Assembly (NCBI RefSeq): GCF_008000755.1
Contig: NZ_CP041690.1
Coordinates: 806,001-870,000 of the forward strand
DNA: 64,000 nucleotides
Origin: Youhaiella tibetensis
Lineage (GTDB): Bacteria > Pseudomonadota > Alphaproteobacteria > Rhizobiales > Devosiaceae
Direction: 5' to 3'
The position numbers were made by a program, and so were the translations under genes. Shown here in pieces: positions 18,140 through 28,200 of this stretch; position 1 is the first letter of the stretch, and every line of letters starts with the position of its first letter. The notes beneath the pieces were generated by a model. That model searched no databases. It was not told the origin of the DNA and saw only the letters and a list, made by a program, of their open reading frames with translations.

Positions 18140-18811
18140 TCAGGTATCGGTATCGAGGGAGATGACGAGGTCGGCGCGCGACCGCGTCGTGGATACCAGA
18201 TCGTAGTTGGCCAGGTCCACTCGCTCGATGTGCTCGCGGTTGCGTTCTTCCGAAAAAAGCCCCTCTTCGGCATGGCGCTTCATCAGGCGTCGGCGCACCG
18301 TCTCGCGCGGCACGTCGATGAAGACCGCCAGGTCGAGCAGCGGCCGCACCCCGTTCCAGGGCGCTTCGGCCAGCAGCAGGTAGTTGCCCTCCGTCACCAG
18401 CACCTGCGTTTCCGCCAGCACGGTGAAGGCGTCGTCCACCACGTCCTCGATCTTGCGCGAATAGCCCGGCCCGCTCACCGGCCCCTTGGCGGTCCTGAGC
18501 TCGGCGAGAAACGCCACGAACGCCGCGCCCTCGAACGTATGCGGCGCCCCCTTGTCGCGCACCAGTCCCAGGTGCTCGAGCTTGGAGTGGCGCATGTGAA
18601 AGCCGTCCATCGGCACGAGAGCGGCCGCCCCCGGCTCATCCTCGTTGAGCGTCGCCACCAGTTCGGCCGCCAGCGTCGATTTGCCTACGCCCGGCCCGCC
18701 CGCCAGTCCGATGACGATGCGCCTCTCGGTGCGCCGCAGCAGTTCCACGCGCTCGGCGAGCTGCAGGCGCGCCGCATCCGGGGTGAGAATTTCTGAAACG
18801 GGTTCGGTCAT
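18140..18811 (-). CDS. P-loop nucleoside/sugar kinase (uridine kinase/PanK-like family)
   Basis: A 223-aa kinase. Walker A is GLAGGPGVGKSTLAAEL (near residue 35), the substrate loop PMDGFHMRHSKLE follows, and the middle carries the GPGYSRKIEDVVDDAF and TEGNYLLL motifs typical of the YggC/FrcK group within the phosphoribulokinase/uridine kinase superfamily. FrcK-like members phosphorylate sugars, others nucleosides; the substrate here is not resolved. The start at 18811 (MTEPVSEIL) was chosen over a longer frame to 18934 that would run into the helicase gene's leader. Confidence 0.8.
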   Translation of the reverse strand: MTEPVSEILTPDAARLQLAERVELLRRTERRIVIGLAGGPGVGKSTLAAELVATLNEDEPGAAALVPMDGFHMRHSKLEHLGLVRDKGAPHTFEGAAFVAFLAELRTAKGPVSGPGYSRKIEDVVDDAFTVLAETQVLVTEGNYLLLAEAPWNGVRPLLDLAVFIDVPRETVRRRLMKRHAEEGLFSEERNREHIERVDLANYDLVSTTRSRADLVISLDTDT

Positions 18812-18909
18812 GGCGACGTTCTCGCATTGGGCAGCCAGAATAAGCCTCTTCCCAGCCATCCCCACAAGGGGGATAGATAAAGCCACGCCCCGCCATCGGA
18901 ATTCCGCTT

Positions 18910-21387
18910 TTGCCGTTACAGCCCGTCCTCGCAAATTGGTTCGAAAGCAAGGGCTGGGCCCCGCGCAGGCATCAGCTCGATGTGCTCGACGCCTGGAACG
19001 AAGGCGCCTCGGCGCTACTCATCGCCCCGACCGGCGCCGGCAAGACCCTGGCCGGTTTCCTGCCCACGCTCGAAGACCTGATCGCCCACCCCATGGAGGG
19101 GCTGCACACCCTCTATGTCTCTCCCCTCAAGGCCCTGGCGGTCGACGTCCACCGCAACCTCGTCGATCCGATCGAGGAGATGGGCCTGCCCATCAAGGTC
19201 GAGACCCGCACCGGCGACACCCCCGCCGGCCGCCGCCAGCGCCAGCGCTACGATCCGCCCCACATCCTGCTCACCACGCCCGAGCAGCTCGCCCTGCTCC
19301 TCAGTCACGGCGATGCCGAGCGGCTTTTCGGCAGTCTCCGGCGCATCGTCCTCGACGAGTTGCACGCGCTTGTCACCTCCAAGCGCGGCGAGCTGCTTTC
19401 GCTCGGGCTCGCCCGTCTTGCCCGCCTGGCCCCGGCCCTGCGCATCACCGCGCTCAGCGCCACCGTCAAGCAGCCCGAAACCCTCAGGGAGTGGATTGCA
19501 CGCCCTGTCCCCAACGCCCCGGCGAAACTGCTGGTGACCACCGGCGGAGCAAGGCCCGAGCTCTCCATCCTGCGCAGCGACGAGCGCGTGCCCTGGGCCG
19601 GTCACTCGACCGCCTATGCCGTGCCGGACCTCTACCGGGTCATTAAGGAGCACACCACCACGCTCCTCTTCGTCAATACCCGCAGCCAGGCCGAAATGCT
19701 CTTCCAGTGGCTCTGGTCGGTCAACGAGGATGGCCTCGCCATCGCCCTGCACCACGGCTCGCTTTCGGTCGAGCAGCGCCGCAAGGTCGAAAGCGCCATG
19801 GTCGCCGGCGCGCTCCAGGCCGTGGTCTGCACCTCCACGCTCGATCTCGGCATCGACTGGGGCGATGTCGATCTCGTCGTCCAGGTCGGCGCCCCCAAGG
19901 GCTCCTCGCGCATGCTCCAGCGCATCGGGCGCGCCAATCACCGCATGGATGAGCCCTCCAAGGCCCTGCTCGTGCCTTCCAACCGTTTCGAGGTGCTCGA
20001 ATGCGAGGCCGCGGTCGAGGCGGTGCACGAGAACCACCAGGATAGCGAAGACCCTCATGCCGGCGGCTACGACGTCCTTGCCCAGCACATCCTGGGCATG
20101 GCCTGCGCCGCCCCGCTCGATCCCGACGACCTCTTCGGCGAGATCACCCGCGCCTGGCCCTACCGCGACCTGCCGCGCGAAAAGTTCGATCGCATTGTCG
20201 ATTTCGTCGCCACCGGCGGCTACGCCCTGCGCGCCTATGAGCGTTTTGCGCGCCTGCGCCGCACGCCCGATGGCCTCTGGCGCGTCGCCAATCCGCAGGT
20301 CGTCCAGCAATACCGGCTCAATGTCGGCACCATCATCGAGGAGCCCATGGTCAAGGTGCGCCTCGTGCGGGGCAGGGGGCAGCGCAAGGGCGCCACGACC
20401 GGTCCCGTCGGCCGCATGGGGCGCGTGCTCGGCGAGATGGAGGAGTATTTCTTCGATACCCTCACCATTGGCGACACCTTCATGTTCGGCGGCGAGGTCG
20501 TCGCCTTCGAGGGCATGCACGAGACCGAAGCCTACGTCTCGCGCAGCTTTTCGAGCGACCCGAAGATCCCCTCCTACATGGGCGGCAAGTTCCCGCTCTC
20601 GACCTACCTCGCCGAGCGCGTCCGCCGCATCCTCGCCACGCCCGGCGAATGGTCCAACCTCCCCGACCAGACCGCCGACTGGCTCCGCCTCCAGCGGGAT
20701 TTCTCGATCCTGCCCGGCCGCGAAAACCTGCTTGTCGAGACCTTCCCGCGCGGCGCGCAGAACTACATGGTCTGCTACCCTTTCGAGGGGCGCCTGGCGC
20801 ACCAGACCCTGGGCATGCTGCTCACCCGGCGCCTGGAGCGGGCCCGCGCCCGTCCCCTCGGCTTCGTCGCCTCCGAATACGCGCTGGCCATCTGGGGCCT
20901 GGGCGATATCTCGGCGCTCGTTCGCACCGGCCGCCTGTCGCTCGATGAACTCTTTTCCGAGGACATGCTGGGCGAGGACCTCGAGGATTGGCTCGACGAA
21001 TCCGCCCTCATGAAGCGCACCTTCCGCAATTGCGCCATCATCGCCGGGCTCATCGAACGCCGGCATCCGGGCAAGGAGAAGACCGGGCGGCAGATCACCA
21101 TGTCGGCCGATCTCATCTACGACGTGCTCTACCAGCACGAGCCCGATCACATCCTCATCCAGGCCACCCGGCACGACGCCGCGCGCGGCCTGCTCGACAT
21201 CGAGCGCCTGGGGCATTTCCTCAAGCGCATCAGGAAACATATCGTGCACAAACCCCTCGACCGAATCTCGCCGCTCGCGGTACCGGTAATGCTCGACATC
21301 GGTAAGGAGCCGATCTTCGGCGAGGGTCGCGAAAGCGCCATGGCCGAAGCTGCCGACGAATTGATGAAAGAGGCCTTGGGCAAGTGA
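18910..21387 (+). CDS. Ligase-associated DNA-damage-response Lhr-like helicase
   Basis: An 825-aa superfamily 2 helicase. Motif I is APTGAGKTLAGF (near residue 38), motif II is LDELHAL (DEVH type), motif III is TALSATV, and motif VI is QRIGRANHRMD. After two RecA domains come a winged helix and the long Lhr core extension. It belongs to the ligase-associated DEXH group, found with PdeM and often with a DNA ligase and an exonuclease. Here PdeM follows directly (GTG start overlapping the stop), but no ligase or exonuclease gene is in the window. A TTG start is used because no ATG or GTG is available upstream in frame. Confidence 0.9.
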   Translation: MPLQPVLANWFESKGWAPRRHQLDVLDAWNEGASALLIAPTGAGKTLAGFLPTLEDLIAHPMEGLHTLYVSPLKALAVDVHRNLVDPIEEMGLPIKVETRTGDTPAGRRQRQRYDPPHILLTTPEQLALLLSHGDAERLFGSLRRIVLDELHALVTSKRGELLSLGLARLARLAPALRITALSATVKQPETLREWIARPVPNAPAKLLVTTGGARPELSILRSDERVPWAGHSTAYAVPDLYRVIKEHTTTLLFVNTRSQAEMLFQWLWSVNEDGLAIALHHGSLSVEQRRKVESAMVAGALQAVVCTSTLDLGIDWGDVDLVVQVGAPKGSSRMLQRIGRANHRMDEPSKALLVPSNRFEVLECEAAVEAVHENHQDSEDPHAGGYDVLAQHILGMACAAPLDPDDLFGEITRAWPYRDLPREKFDRIVDFVATGGYALRAYERFARLRRTPDGLWRVANPQVVQQYRLNVGTIIEEPMVKVRLVRGRGQRKGATTGPVGRMGRVLGEMEEYFFDTLTIGDTFMFGGEVVAFEGMHETEAYVSRSFSSDPKIPSYMGGKFPLSTYLAERVRRILATPGEWSNLPDQTADWLRLQRDFSILPGRENLLVETFPRGAQNYMVCYPFEGRLAHQTLGMLLTRRLERARARPLGFVASEYALAIWGLGDISALVRTGRLSLDELFSEDMLGEDLEDWLDESALMKRTFRNCAIIAGLIERRHPGKEKTGRQITMSADLIYDVLYQHEPDHILIQATRHDAARGLLDIERLGHFLKRIRKHIVHKPLDRISPLAVPVMLDIGKEPIFGEGRESAMAEAADELMKEALGK

Positions 21388-22103
21388 CGAGCTTGGGAGC
21401 CTTGCGCTCCGACGACCGCGAGGAGGCTGAAACGGCCTTTTTGCGCTTTGGTGGCCACATCTTCGAACTGCTGCCCTCGGGCGCTGCCTATTGGCGCGCC
21501 GAGCGCGCGCTGCTGGTCGCCGATCTGCACCTCGAAAAGATGTCGTCCTTCGCCCGCACCGGCCAGTTGCTGCCGCCCTACGATACCGGCGTCACCCTCG
21601 CCCGGCTCGAGGCCGATCTCGAGCGCACCGGCGCGCAGACCGTCATCGCGCTCGGCGACAGCTTCCATCGCGACGAGGGTACCCGGTCCCTGCTGGACGC
21701 CGATCGCGCCCGCCTGCACGACCTGACCCAACGCGCTTCCTGGCTCTGGCTCTCGGGCAATCACGATCCCTCGCCCCATGGCCTCGGCGGCCTTTGCCTT
21801 GCCCAGCTCGAACGGCAGGGGCTCGTTCTCACCCACGAGCCGGTCCGTGGCGCCAACGGGCTCATCGCCGGCCACCTCCACCCCGCCGCTCGCGTCATGA
21901 TCAACGGCCGCTCCGTGCGCCGTCCCTGTTTCGTGCATGACGGGCGTATCCTCCTGCTGCCGGCTTATGGGGCCACCACGGGCAGCATCAACATTCTCGG
22001 CCCCGCCTTCGCCGGGCTCTTCCGCCGGGAGGCCCTTGAGGTAACCATGCTCGGCCGCGACCGGCTCTATCCGGTCAGTCCGCGCCGTCTCATCAACGGG
22101 TAG
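21384..22103 (+). CDS. pdeM: Ligase-associated DNA-damage-response endonuclease PdeM
   Basis: A 239-aa calcineurin-like metallophosphoesterase. The metal-binding motifs appear in order: VADLHLEKM, ALGDSFHRDEG, LSGNHDPSPHG and AGHLHPAAR. Members act as DNA endonucleases or phosphodiesterases with the Lhr-like helicase encoded just upstream; GTG start and TGA stop overlap (GTGA), so translation is coupled. Cytoplasmic. Start could also lie some codons later, since the first ~25 residues are not conserved. Confidence 0.88.
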   Translation: MTSLGALRSDDREEAETAFLRFGGHIFELLPSGAAYWRAERALLVADLHLEKMSSFARTGQLLPPYDTGVTLARLEADLERTGAQTVIALGDSFHRDEGTRSLLDADRARLHDLTQRASWLWLSGNHDPSPHGLGGLCLAQLERQGLVLTHEPVRGANGLIAGHLHPAARVMINGRSVRRPCFVHDGRILLLPAYGATTGSINILGPAFAGLFRREALEVTMLGRDRLYPVSPRRLING

Positions 22104-22107
22104 ACCC

Positions 22108-22458
22108 ATGGCCGTCCTGCGCGTCATCTCCAATCTTGCCACCGGCGACGTCGCCGCCGCCCAGGCCTTCTATGGCGATTTCCTGGGCCTCGACCTGGTC
22201 ATGGATCACGGCTGGATCCAGACCTTCGCCTCCGATGCCCGCATGGCCCCGCAGGTCAGCATCGCCACCGAAGGCGGCTCCGGCACGCCCGTGCCCACGC
22301 TTTCCATCGAGGTCGATGATGTCGACGCCTACCGCCGCCGCGCCGGCGACCTCGGTCTCGAGATCGTCTACGAACTCACCGACGAACCCTGGGGCGTCCG
22401 GCGCTTCTACGTCCGCGATCCCTTCGGCAACGCCATCAACATCCTCTCTCATCGCTGA
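22108..22458 (+). CDS. VOC (glyoxalase/bleomycin-resistance fold) family protein
   Basis: A 116-aa protein of one VOC module. The beta-alpha-beta-beta-beta repeats are recognisable in FYGDFLGLDLVMDHG, PTLSIEVDDVDAYRRRAG and FYVRDPFGNAINIL. The usual metal-ligand Glu at the end of the last strand is Asn, so metal binding may be altered. It starts 4 bases after pdeM and is probably in the same transcript. Substrate unknown. Confidence 0.82.
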   Translation: MAVLRVISNLATGDVAAAQAFYGDFLGLDLVMDHGWIQTFASDARMAPQVSIATEGGSGTPVPTLSIEVDDVDAYRRRAGDLGLEIVYELTDEPWGVRRFYVRDPFGNAINILSHR

Positions 22459-22863
22459 ACTCCGGATATCCCCTCGCGCCTCCTTCGCTCTAGAATGGTC
22501 GGGGCTCTATCCACGGGTGCCCGACCCGGCGAAACCCGCTGTCCGAAAACATTCCCCGAGAAAGCCGACAAACCCCGCAAAACTGCGCGGCATCGCCGAA
22601 CCATGCCCGAAATTGATTCAAATTTTATCGATTTGCCAACCGAGCAACGCCTCATTGCAGTTAAATATCAATGATTTAGCGGAAATATGGGTCCCGCAAG
22701 ACCGCCAAAAGCCCCGCATTTCAGCCCCGGGGGACCCCCTTTCGGTCGCAGCCGAATCGATCGGCGTCGGCGACCCTTCCCAATCTTGCCGATCTGCGGG
22801 CATAATCCCCGGCGGGGGCATGCCCGGCGGCTCTCGGCCGCCGTCTCAACAAGGGAGACGTCC
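22459..22863. other. Intergenic region upstream of the FMN reductase
   Basis: About 400 bases with no credible gene. The first half is GC-rich; an AT-richer patch at about 22615-22685 is the best place for a promoter. I see no repeats, tRNA or mobile-element ends. Confidence 0.4.
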
Positions 22864-23436
22864 ATGCCGCAGTTCAAGGTCGGCTATCTCATCGGCAGCC
22901 TGTCGAGCCAATCGATCAATCGCAAGCTGGCCATGGCGCTGGTCAAGCTCGCGCCCAGCCAGCTCACCATGAGCGAGATCAGCTTTAGGGACCTGCCCAT
23001 CTACAACCGGGATTTCGACGCCGACTACCCGAAGGTCGCCCGCGACTTCAAGCAGGCCATCGCCGACGTCCAGGCAGTCCTCTTCGTCACGCCCGAATAC
23101 AATCGCTCCATCCCCGGCGGCCTCAAGAACGCCATCGACTGGGCCAGCCGCCCCTGGGGCCAGAACGCCTTCACGCGCAAACCCTCCGCCGTCATCGGCG
23201 CCTCGACCGGGGCCATCGGCACCGCCATCGCCCAGCAGAGCCTGCGCAGCGTCCTCTCCTTCTGCAACTCGCCCCAGATGAACGCGCCCGAGGCCTATAT
23301 CCAGTTCAAGCCCGATCTCATCGCAGATGACGGCGAGGTCACGGTCGAGAGCACGCGCGAGTTCCTCAAGCAGTACATGGCCGATTTCGGCATGTTCATC
23401 GAGCGGGTCCACAGCGTGGTCCCGCCGCTGCACTAG
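22864..23436 (+). CDS. NAD(P)H-dependent FMN reductase (NADPH-quinone reductase type)
   Basis: A 190-aa flavodoxin-like reductase. The FMN-phosphate loop GSLSSQSINRKLA (near residue 12), the PEYNRSIPGGLKNAIDW signature and GASTGAIGTAIAQQSLR define the NADPH-dependent FMN reductase (YieF/ChrR-like) family. It reduces FMN, quinones or metal ions such as chromate using NAD(P)H. Start at ATG 22864 follows AAGGGAG with proper spacing. Its stop overlaps the stop of the convergent TIGR02186 gene by four bases. Confidence 0.9.
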   Translation: MPQFKVGYLIGSLSSQSINRKLAMALVKLAPSQLTMSEISFRDLPIYNRDFDADYPKVARDFKQAIADVQAVLFVTPEYNRSIPGGLKNAIDWASRPWGQNAFTRKPSAVIGASTGAIGTAIAQQSLRSVLSFCNSPQMNAPEAYIQFKPDLIADDGEVTVESTREFLKQYMADFGMFIERVHSVVPPLH

Positions 23437-24188
23437 CGCTTGAAGACGACGCCGCCCAGCCAGCCGGTGAAGAGCGCCAGCGCCACGCAGACGAGGCCAT
23501 AGAGCAGGGGGTACTGGTTGGCCGACTGGCCGACGAAGCGCTCGAACCCACTCTTGCGCACCGAGAACCCGTCCGACTTGCGCGCGATGATCTGCCCGTC
23601 CTTGAAGACATAGGTCCGCGCCACGAAAGCGCCGTTGGGCACGTTGGCGGGCAGTGTGAGCTGGGCCGAGTAGAAGGTGTTGGAGAGGAACTGCACCCCG
23701 TCCTCGCGCACGGCGAACGCGCCCTTCTCGGTCAGCAGCCGCACGGTCTGGTTGGCGAACACCACCGAGTCCCACCACCCCGTCTCGATCGCGGCCTGCG
23801 CCTGGTACTCGGGCCGCAGCTTTTCCTCGGCGATCACCACCGGGGTGGTGATTTCCTTGAGCTTGGCGTCCGAGAGCACATGGAAATAGGTCGGCATGGC
23901 GTTGAACTGCACCTGGACCGTGTTCATCCAGATGCCGAAATTGTTGGTCTTGAGCCGGGTGACCCGGTCCGAGAGCGGCCCCTCGACCACGATCACCACA
24001 TGGTACGGCCCCTTGGCCGGCTGGCCCGTCCCCAGCTCCGGCTCGATATTGCCGAACATGGTCAGCGTCTCCCCGTCGAACGAGGAACTGATCAGCACCG
24101 TGGTGTTGGAAACGCTCGAGACCACTCGCTCGGCCTGAACCGGCGAGGCCATGAGCACCAGCGCGAGGACGAGGAGCAAGGCGCGCAT
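23433..24188 (-). CDS. TIGR02186 family membrane-anchored protein
   Basis: A 251-aa envelope protein. A signal peptide (1-19, ending VQAERVV) precedes a beta-rich periplasmic domain and a single C-terminal helix (YGLVCVALALFTGWLGGVVF). TIGR02186 proteins are encoded next to TSUP sulfite/sulfonate exporters in Alphaproteobacteria, and their function is unknown. Here its ATG overlaps the stop of the TSUP gene (TGATG), implying the two act together, perhaps as a periplasmic accessory to the transporter. Confidence 0.85.
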   Translation of the reverse strand: MRALLLVLALVLMASPVQAERVVSSVSNTTVLISSSFDGETLTMFGNIEPELGTGQPAKGPYHVVIVVEGPLSDRVTRLKTNNFGIWMNTVQVQFNAMPTYFHVLSDAKLKEITTPVVIAEEKLRPEYQAQAAIETGWWDSVVFANQTVRLLTEKGAFAVREDGVQFLSNTFYSAQLTLPANVPNGAFVARTYVFKDGQIIARKSDGFSVRKSGFERFVGQSANQYPLLYGLVCVALALFTGWLGGVVFKR

Positions 24189-25120
24189 CAGAGAGCTCCC
24201 CCCGGTCCGAGCAACGCCGTACTGAAGATGTCGCTCGGCGGCAGGATCAGCGAGAGCCCGAAGCGGATCGCCACGGCCAGCACCAGCAGCGCCAGCAATG
24301 CCCGCAACTGCTCGCCGCGCAGGTATTGCCCCGCCGACGCCCCGAACTGCGCCCCCACCGTTCCCCCGACCATCAGGCAGAAGGCAAGAAGGATATCCAC
24401 GCTCTGGCTCTGGACGGCGTGGAGCACGGTCGTCACCGCCATCATCGCTACCACCTGCAGCAGCGAGGTGCCGATCACCACGTTGCCCGGAACGCGCAGC
24501 AGATAGACGAGTGCCGGCACCAGGATGAAGCCGCCCCCGATGCCCAGGAGCGAACCGATAAAGCCGATGCACACCCCGATCGCCAGCACCGGCAGCACCG
24601 AGATATAGAGCCGCGACTTCTTGAACCGCACCCGCATCGGCAGCCCGTGCATCCAGGTATGCTGGTGCGGCATCCGCTCGCGCACCACCACGCCCGAGCG
24701 CGTCTTCATGATGGCCCGCACCGCCTCGATCAGCATGATCGTGCCCATCGAGCCCAGCAGCACCAGGTAGCTCACGGAGATGAAGAGATCGAGCTGGCCG
24801 AGCGAGCGCAGCAGCGAGAACGAGAACACGCCCGCTATGGCGCCCAACGTACTGGCGAGGATCAGATACATCGCCAGATGCAGGTCTATCCCGCCACGCC
24901 GGTAGTAGGAGAGGGCGCCCGAAGTCGACGCCGCCACGACCTGCCCGGTCACCGATGCCACCGCCACGGGGGAGGGGACGCCCGTAAAGATCAGGAGCGG
25001 CGTCAGCAGGAAGCCGCCGCCCACCCCGAACAACCCCGACAAGAACCCGACCGCCCCGCCTATTCCCACCAGGAAAAAGACGTTCATCGAGAGTTCCGCG
25101 ATCGGCAGGTAGATCTGCAC
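24188..25120 (-). CDS. TSUP (TauE/SafE) family sulfite/sulfonate exporter
   Basis: A 310-aa inner-membrane protein with about eight to nine helices. The duplicated TSUP motif is clear: GGAVGFLSGLFGVGGGFLLTP in the first half (around residues 20-40) and GFIGSLLGIGGGFILVP in the second. TSUP proteins move sulfite, sulfoacetate or related organosulfur anions out of the cell. A hydrophilic loop (~125-150, rich in His/Arg) separates the halves. It is the first gene of a coupled pair with TIGR02186. Confidence 0.9.
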   Translation of the reverse strand: MQIYLPIAELSMNVFFLVGIGGAVGFLSGLFGVGGGFLLTPLLIFTGVPSPVAVASVTGQVVAASTSGALSYYRRGGIDLHLAMYLILASTLGAIAGVFSFSLLRSLGQLDLFISVSYLVLLGSMGTIMLIEAVRAIMKTRSGVVVRERMPHQHTWMHGLPMRVRFKKSRLYISVLPVLAIGVCIGFIGSLLGIGGGFILVPALVYLLRVPGNVVIGTSLLQVVAMMAVTTVLHAVQSQSVDILLAFCLMVGGTVGAQFGASAGQYLRGEQLRALLALLVLAVAIRFGLSLILPPSDIFSTALLGPGGAL

Positions 25121-25255
25121 GGCCCTGTCCGCTTCTATGGTCCCGGATTACAAGTGCTTATCGGGGCCACTCTTTTTGGCAAATAATATGGAGCAAGGGG
25201 ACGCTTATGCGCCCCCTCACCAAACTGTCAACGTCGATCAGCCTTTCCTTGCGTT

Positions 25256-28200
25256 TCAGACAGGCTGACTGCCCAGAACGGCCAACAATCGGGGGTTTAC
25301 CGTTCCCGTTTCACTCATGCCGGTAGCCGTTTCGAACGCCTTGATGGCGTCGGCGGTCTTGGGGCCGGCCTTGCCGTCGGGGGTACCCACGTCATAGCCC
25401 AGCTTGGCAAGCACAGCTTGCACCTTCATGACAACTTTCTGGTCGTTGATCGCCTGGCCGGCATCGAACTTGTCCGACCACGTGCCGATCGGCGCGAAGT
25501 TGGCGGCCAGGTCGATCGCCTGCGGCTTCCACGAATGCACCTCGCCGGTCAGCCGCGTCACGGTCGGCGCGTCGAGCGACTTGGCGATGTCGTCGCGCGC
25601 CTTGCCCGCATCGGCATCCCCGCTCGCCGCGGCCAGCGAGAACCACTTGTAGGAGGTCTCAAGGTTCTGCGGCACGCCCAGCCCGCGGGCATAGAGCATG
25701 CCCAGGTTGAACTGGCTGTCGGTGAGCCCGCGCATGGCGGCCTGCTCGAACCATTCCGACGCCGCCGCGAAATCCTGCTTGCCGAGCTGCCCGCCGGCAT
25801 AGAGCGCGGCAAGGTTATGCATCGACATCCGGTTGCCCGCCTCGGCGGCGCGCTGGTACCAGAGCCGCGCCTGCTCCAGATCCTTGGCCACGCCCTTGCC
25901 GGCCTCGTAGAGGCTGCCAAGGCGGTATTCGGCCGGCACGAAGCCCTGCGCCGCGGCGCGTTCGTACCAGACGGCGGCGGCCGAAAGATCCTGCGGGACT
26001 GCCCGGCCTTCGGTGAGGATCGCCGCCACCTCGAACTGGGCGCGCGCATCGCCGTCGGCGGCCGCCTGACGCAGTTCGATCGGGCCGATCGCCTCGGGCG
26101 GCAGCTCGACCTTGACCGGGCTTGCCAGCGGTTCGGGCGCCAGTTCGTCCTCGGTCAGCGTCGTCGCCTTGAGCGCGGCGGGGATCGCCGCCACCTGGGT
26201 GGGGCTGGTGAAGTTCATCGCCGCCTGCGGGTTGATCGAGCTGACCGTGGTGGCGTCGAGCGTCGGCACGATATCGGGATTGTCCGGCAGCGTGGCGAGG
26301 GCGGTAGGCGTCGCGTTGGCCTCCGGCAGCACCAGCGGGGAGGCCTCGCCGGTCGTCTGCGGCGCCGGCGTTTCGGGCTGGGCCTCGGGCGTGGTCGAAG
26401 CCGAAGCCGGCTGGTCGCTCTGCGCCGGTGCCGAAATGCGCTGGGCCACCAGGTTCAGCGCCAGCACCGAAACCGCCACCAGCAACGCGCCGAGCAGGAG
26501 CGGGCGACGGTTGCGGCTCAGAAAGCTCTGTCGGGGCTGAAGGGCTTCCAGCCCAGGCATGTGGTCCGCGTCAGCCTCGGCCTTGCGAGCCTTCTTGGCA
26601 GCAGCCTTTTCAGCCTTCGCCGCCTTGCGCAGCTCTGCCTTGCTCGGCTTGGCGTCTTCTGCCGGCACTTCCGGCTCGAGCGAGATCGATTCACCAGCGA
26701 CAGCGTTCCCGCCCTGGAAGCGGGCCAGGGCCCTCGCGATCACCGAATTGCTTTCGGCTTCGATCTTGGCGGCGTTCTGACGCTGTGCGCGCCGGGCCGC
26801 TTCGATGAAGGTGCTGCGGCTGCTCGAGACCACCGGTTCAGCCATCGGCTCGGGCTCGGGTGCTGCCGCCGCTTCGACCGGCATCGGCGCTGCCGTCTCC
26901 TCGACGAAGCTTTCGCGCACATTGTCCAGGCTCGACGCCGGCTTGGGCGGACGCACGATGGAATCCGGATCGATAAAGCCCGGAGCATCCATGCGCGGCT
27001 TGCCGGCCCCGAGCCGGTTGAGGATCGCGTCGGAAGGCGAGCGCTTCTCTTCGAGCGCGGCCCGCACGGCATTGTCGTCGCCAAATCCGGGATCGGTCAG
27101 CGGCCGGTCCTCGGACGGGTTGTTGGGCATGTCGTCGCGTTCGGGCGGGCCGGGAATGCGCACCGTCGGCTTGCGCGCCATGGCGGGAACCACCAGGTCG
27201 CTGTCGAGGCTTGCAAGCGCTGCTGGCGCCGCAGGCGCGATTGCGGCCTTGGGCTCCGGCTTGGCCGGCGCTTCGGGCTTGTCGCGGTTCGACAGCATGG
27301 CTTCGAGCCGGTCGAGCCGCTCATCCACCCGCCGGATGGAATCGTGCATGCCCGAAAGCTCCTCGGACGCCGGCGCCGAGGCGAAAAGGCGCGAGACGCG
27401 CCGCTCGATCTCATCGAGTCCATCCGCGTCCAGGCCCGCGTTGCCGCCCGAAACCGCCTCGGCGGTCTTGCGCGCCACCATGCCCGCCAGCGCTTCGAAA
27501 TCGGGCTCGGCGCGATCTTCCTGCTGTGCGTAGAGCTTGGCCAGGTGCGAAAGCTGCTCGCTGGTCTGGTCCATGCGGGCGACCAACTGGCGGATCTGCG
27601 CCTCGATATGGCCGATGCCGGCCTCGGACTTGCCCTCGCCGAGCCGTCCGCTCAAGGCCTCGATCTGCATCTCGATGGCCGCGAAGCGCGGCTCCATCGC
27701 TTCCATCACCTTGTTGCGCAGCGCGCCGATATCGGCCTTGAGCCCGCCGATGACGCCGTCCTTGCCTTCAAGCCCGGCGATGCGGTCGTTGATGGCTTCG
27801 ATGATCGGCACCATCGCGTCCGGTCCGGAGCCGTTCCCGCGCAATGCCTCGGTGAACGAAGCCATTTCCTCGGTGAGCCGCTCGAACTCGGCGCTCGGCA
27901 TGGCCAGCGTTTTTTCGATGGCGTCGATCCGGTCGTAGACCGAGCGCACGCTTTCCTCGATCGCCGTCATGCCGTTCTGGACAGCCGCCGCCCGCGCGGT
28001 GCCGTCCTTGGCCTCGTGGCCGAAATGCTGGATCTGGATGTCGGCCAGCCGTTCGACGGTCTTGGCCAGGTCGTCGATGCGCTTGGTCATCGCCGACAGG
28101 TCCGGCGCCTGCGGCTGGGCCATGGTCTGCGCCAGGTCGGCGATCTGCGCCTCGAGCCGCTTGACCTGCCCGGTCTCGCCCACTGCGCCCGCCAGCAGTT

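Noticed and set aside
19015-21249. A 744-codon frame antisense to the Lhr-like helicase
   Set aside because: No motif, and complementary to a gene with all helicase motifs. Codon-bias artefact.
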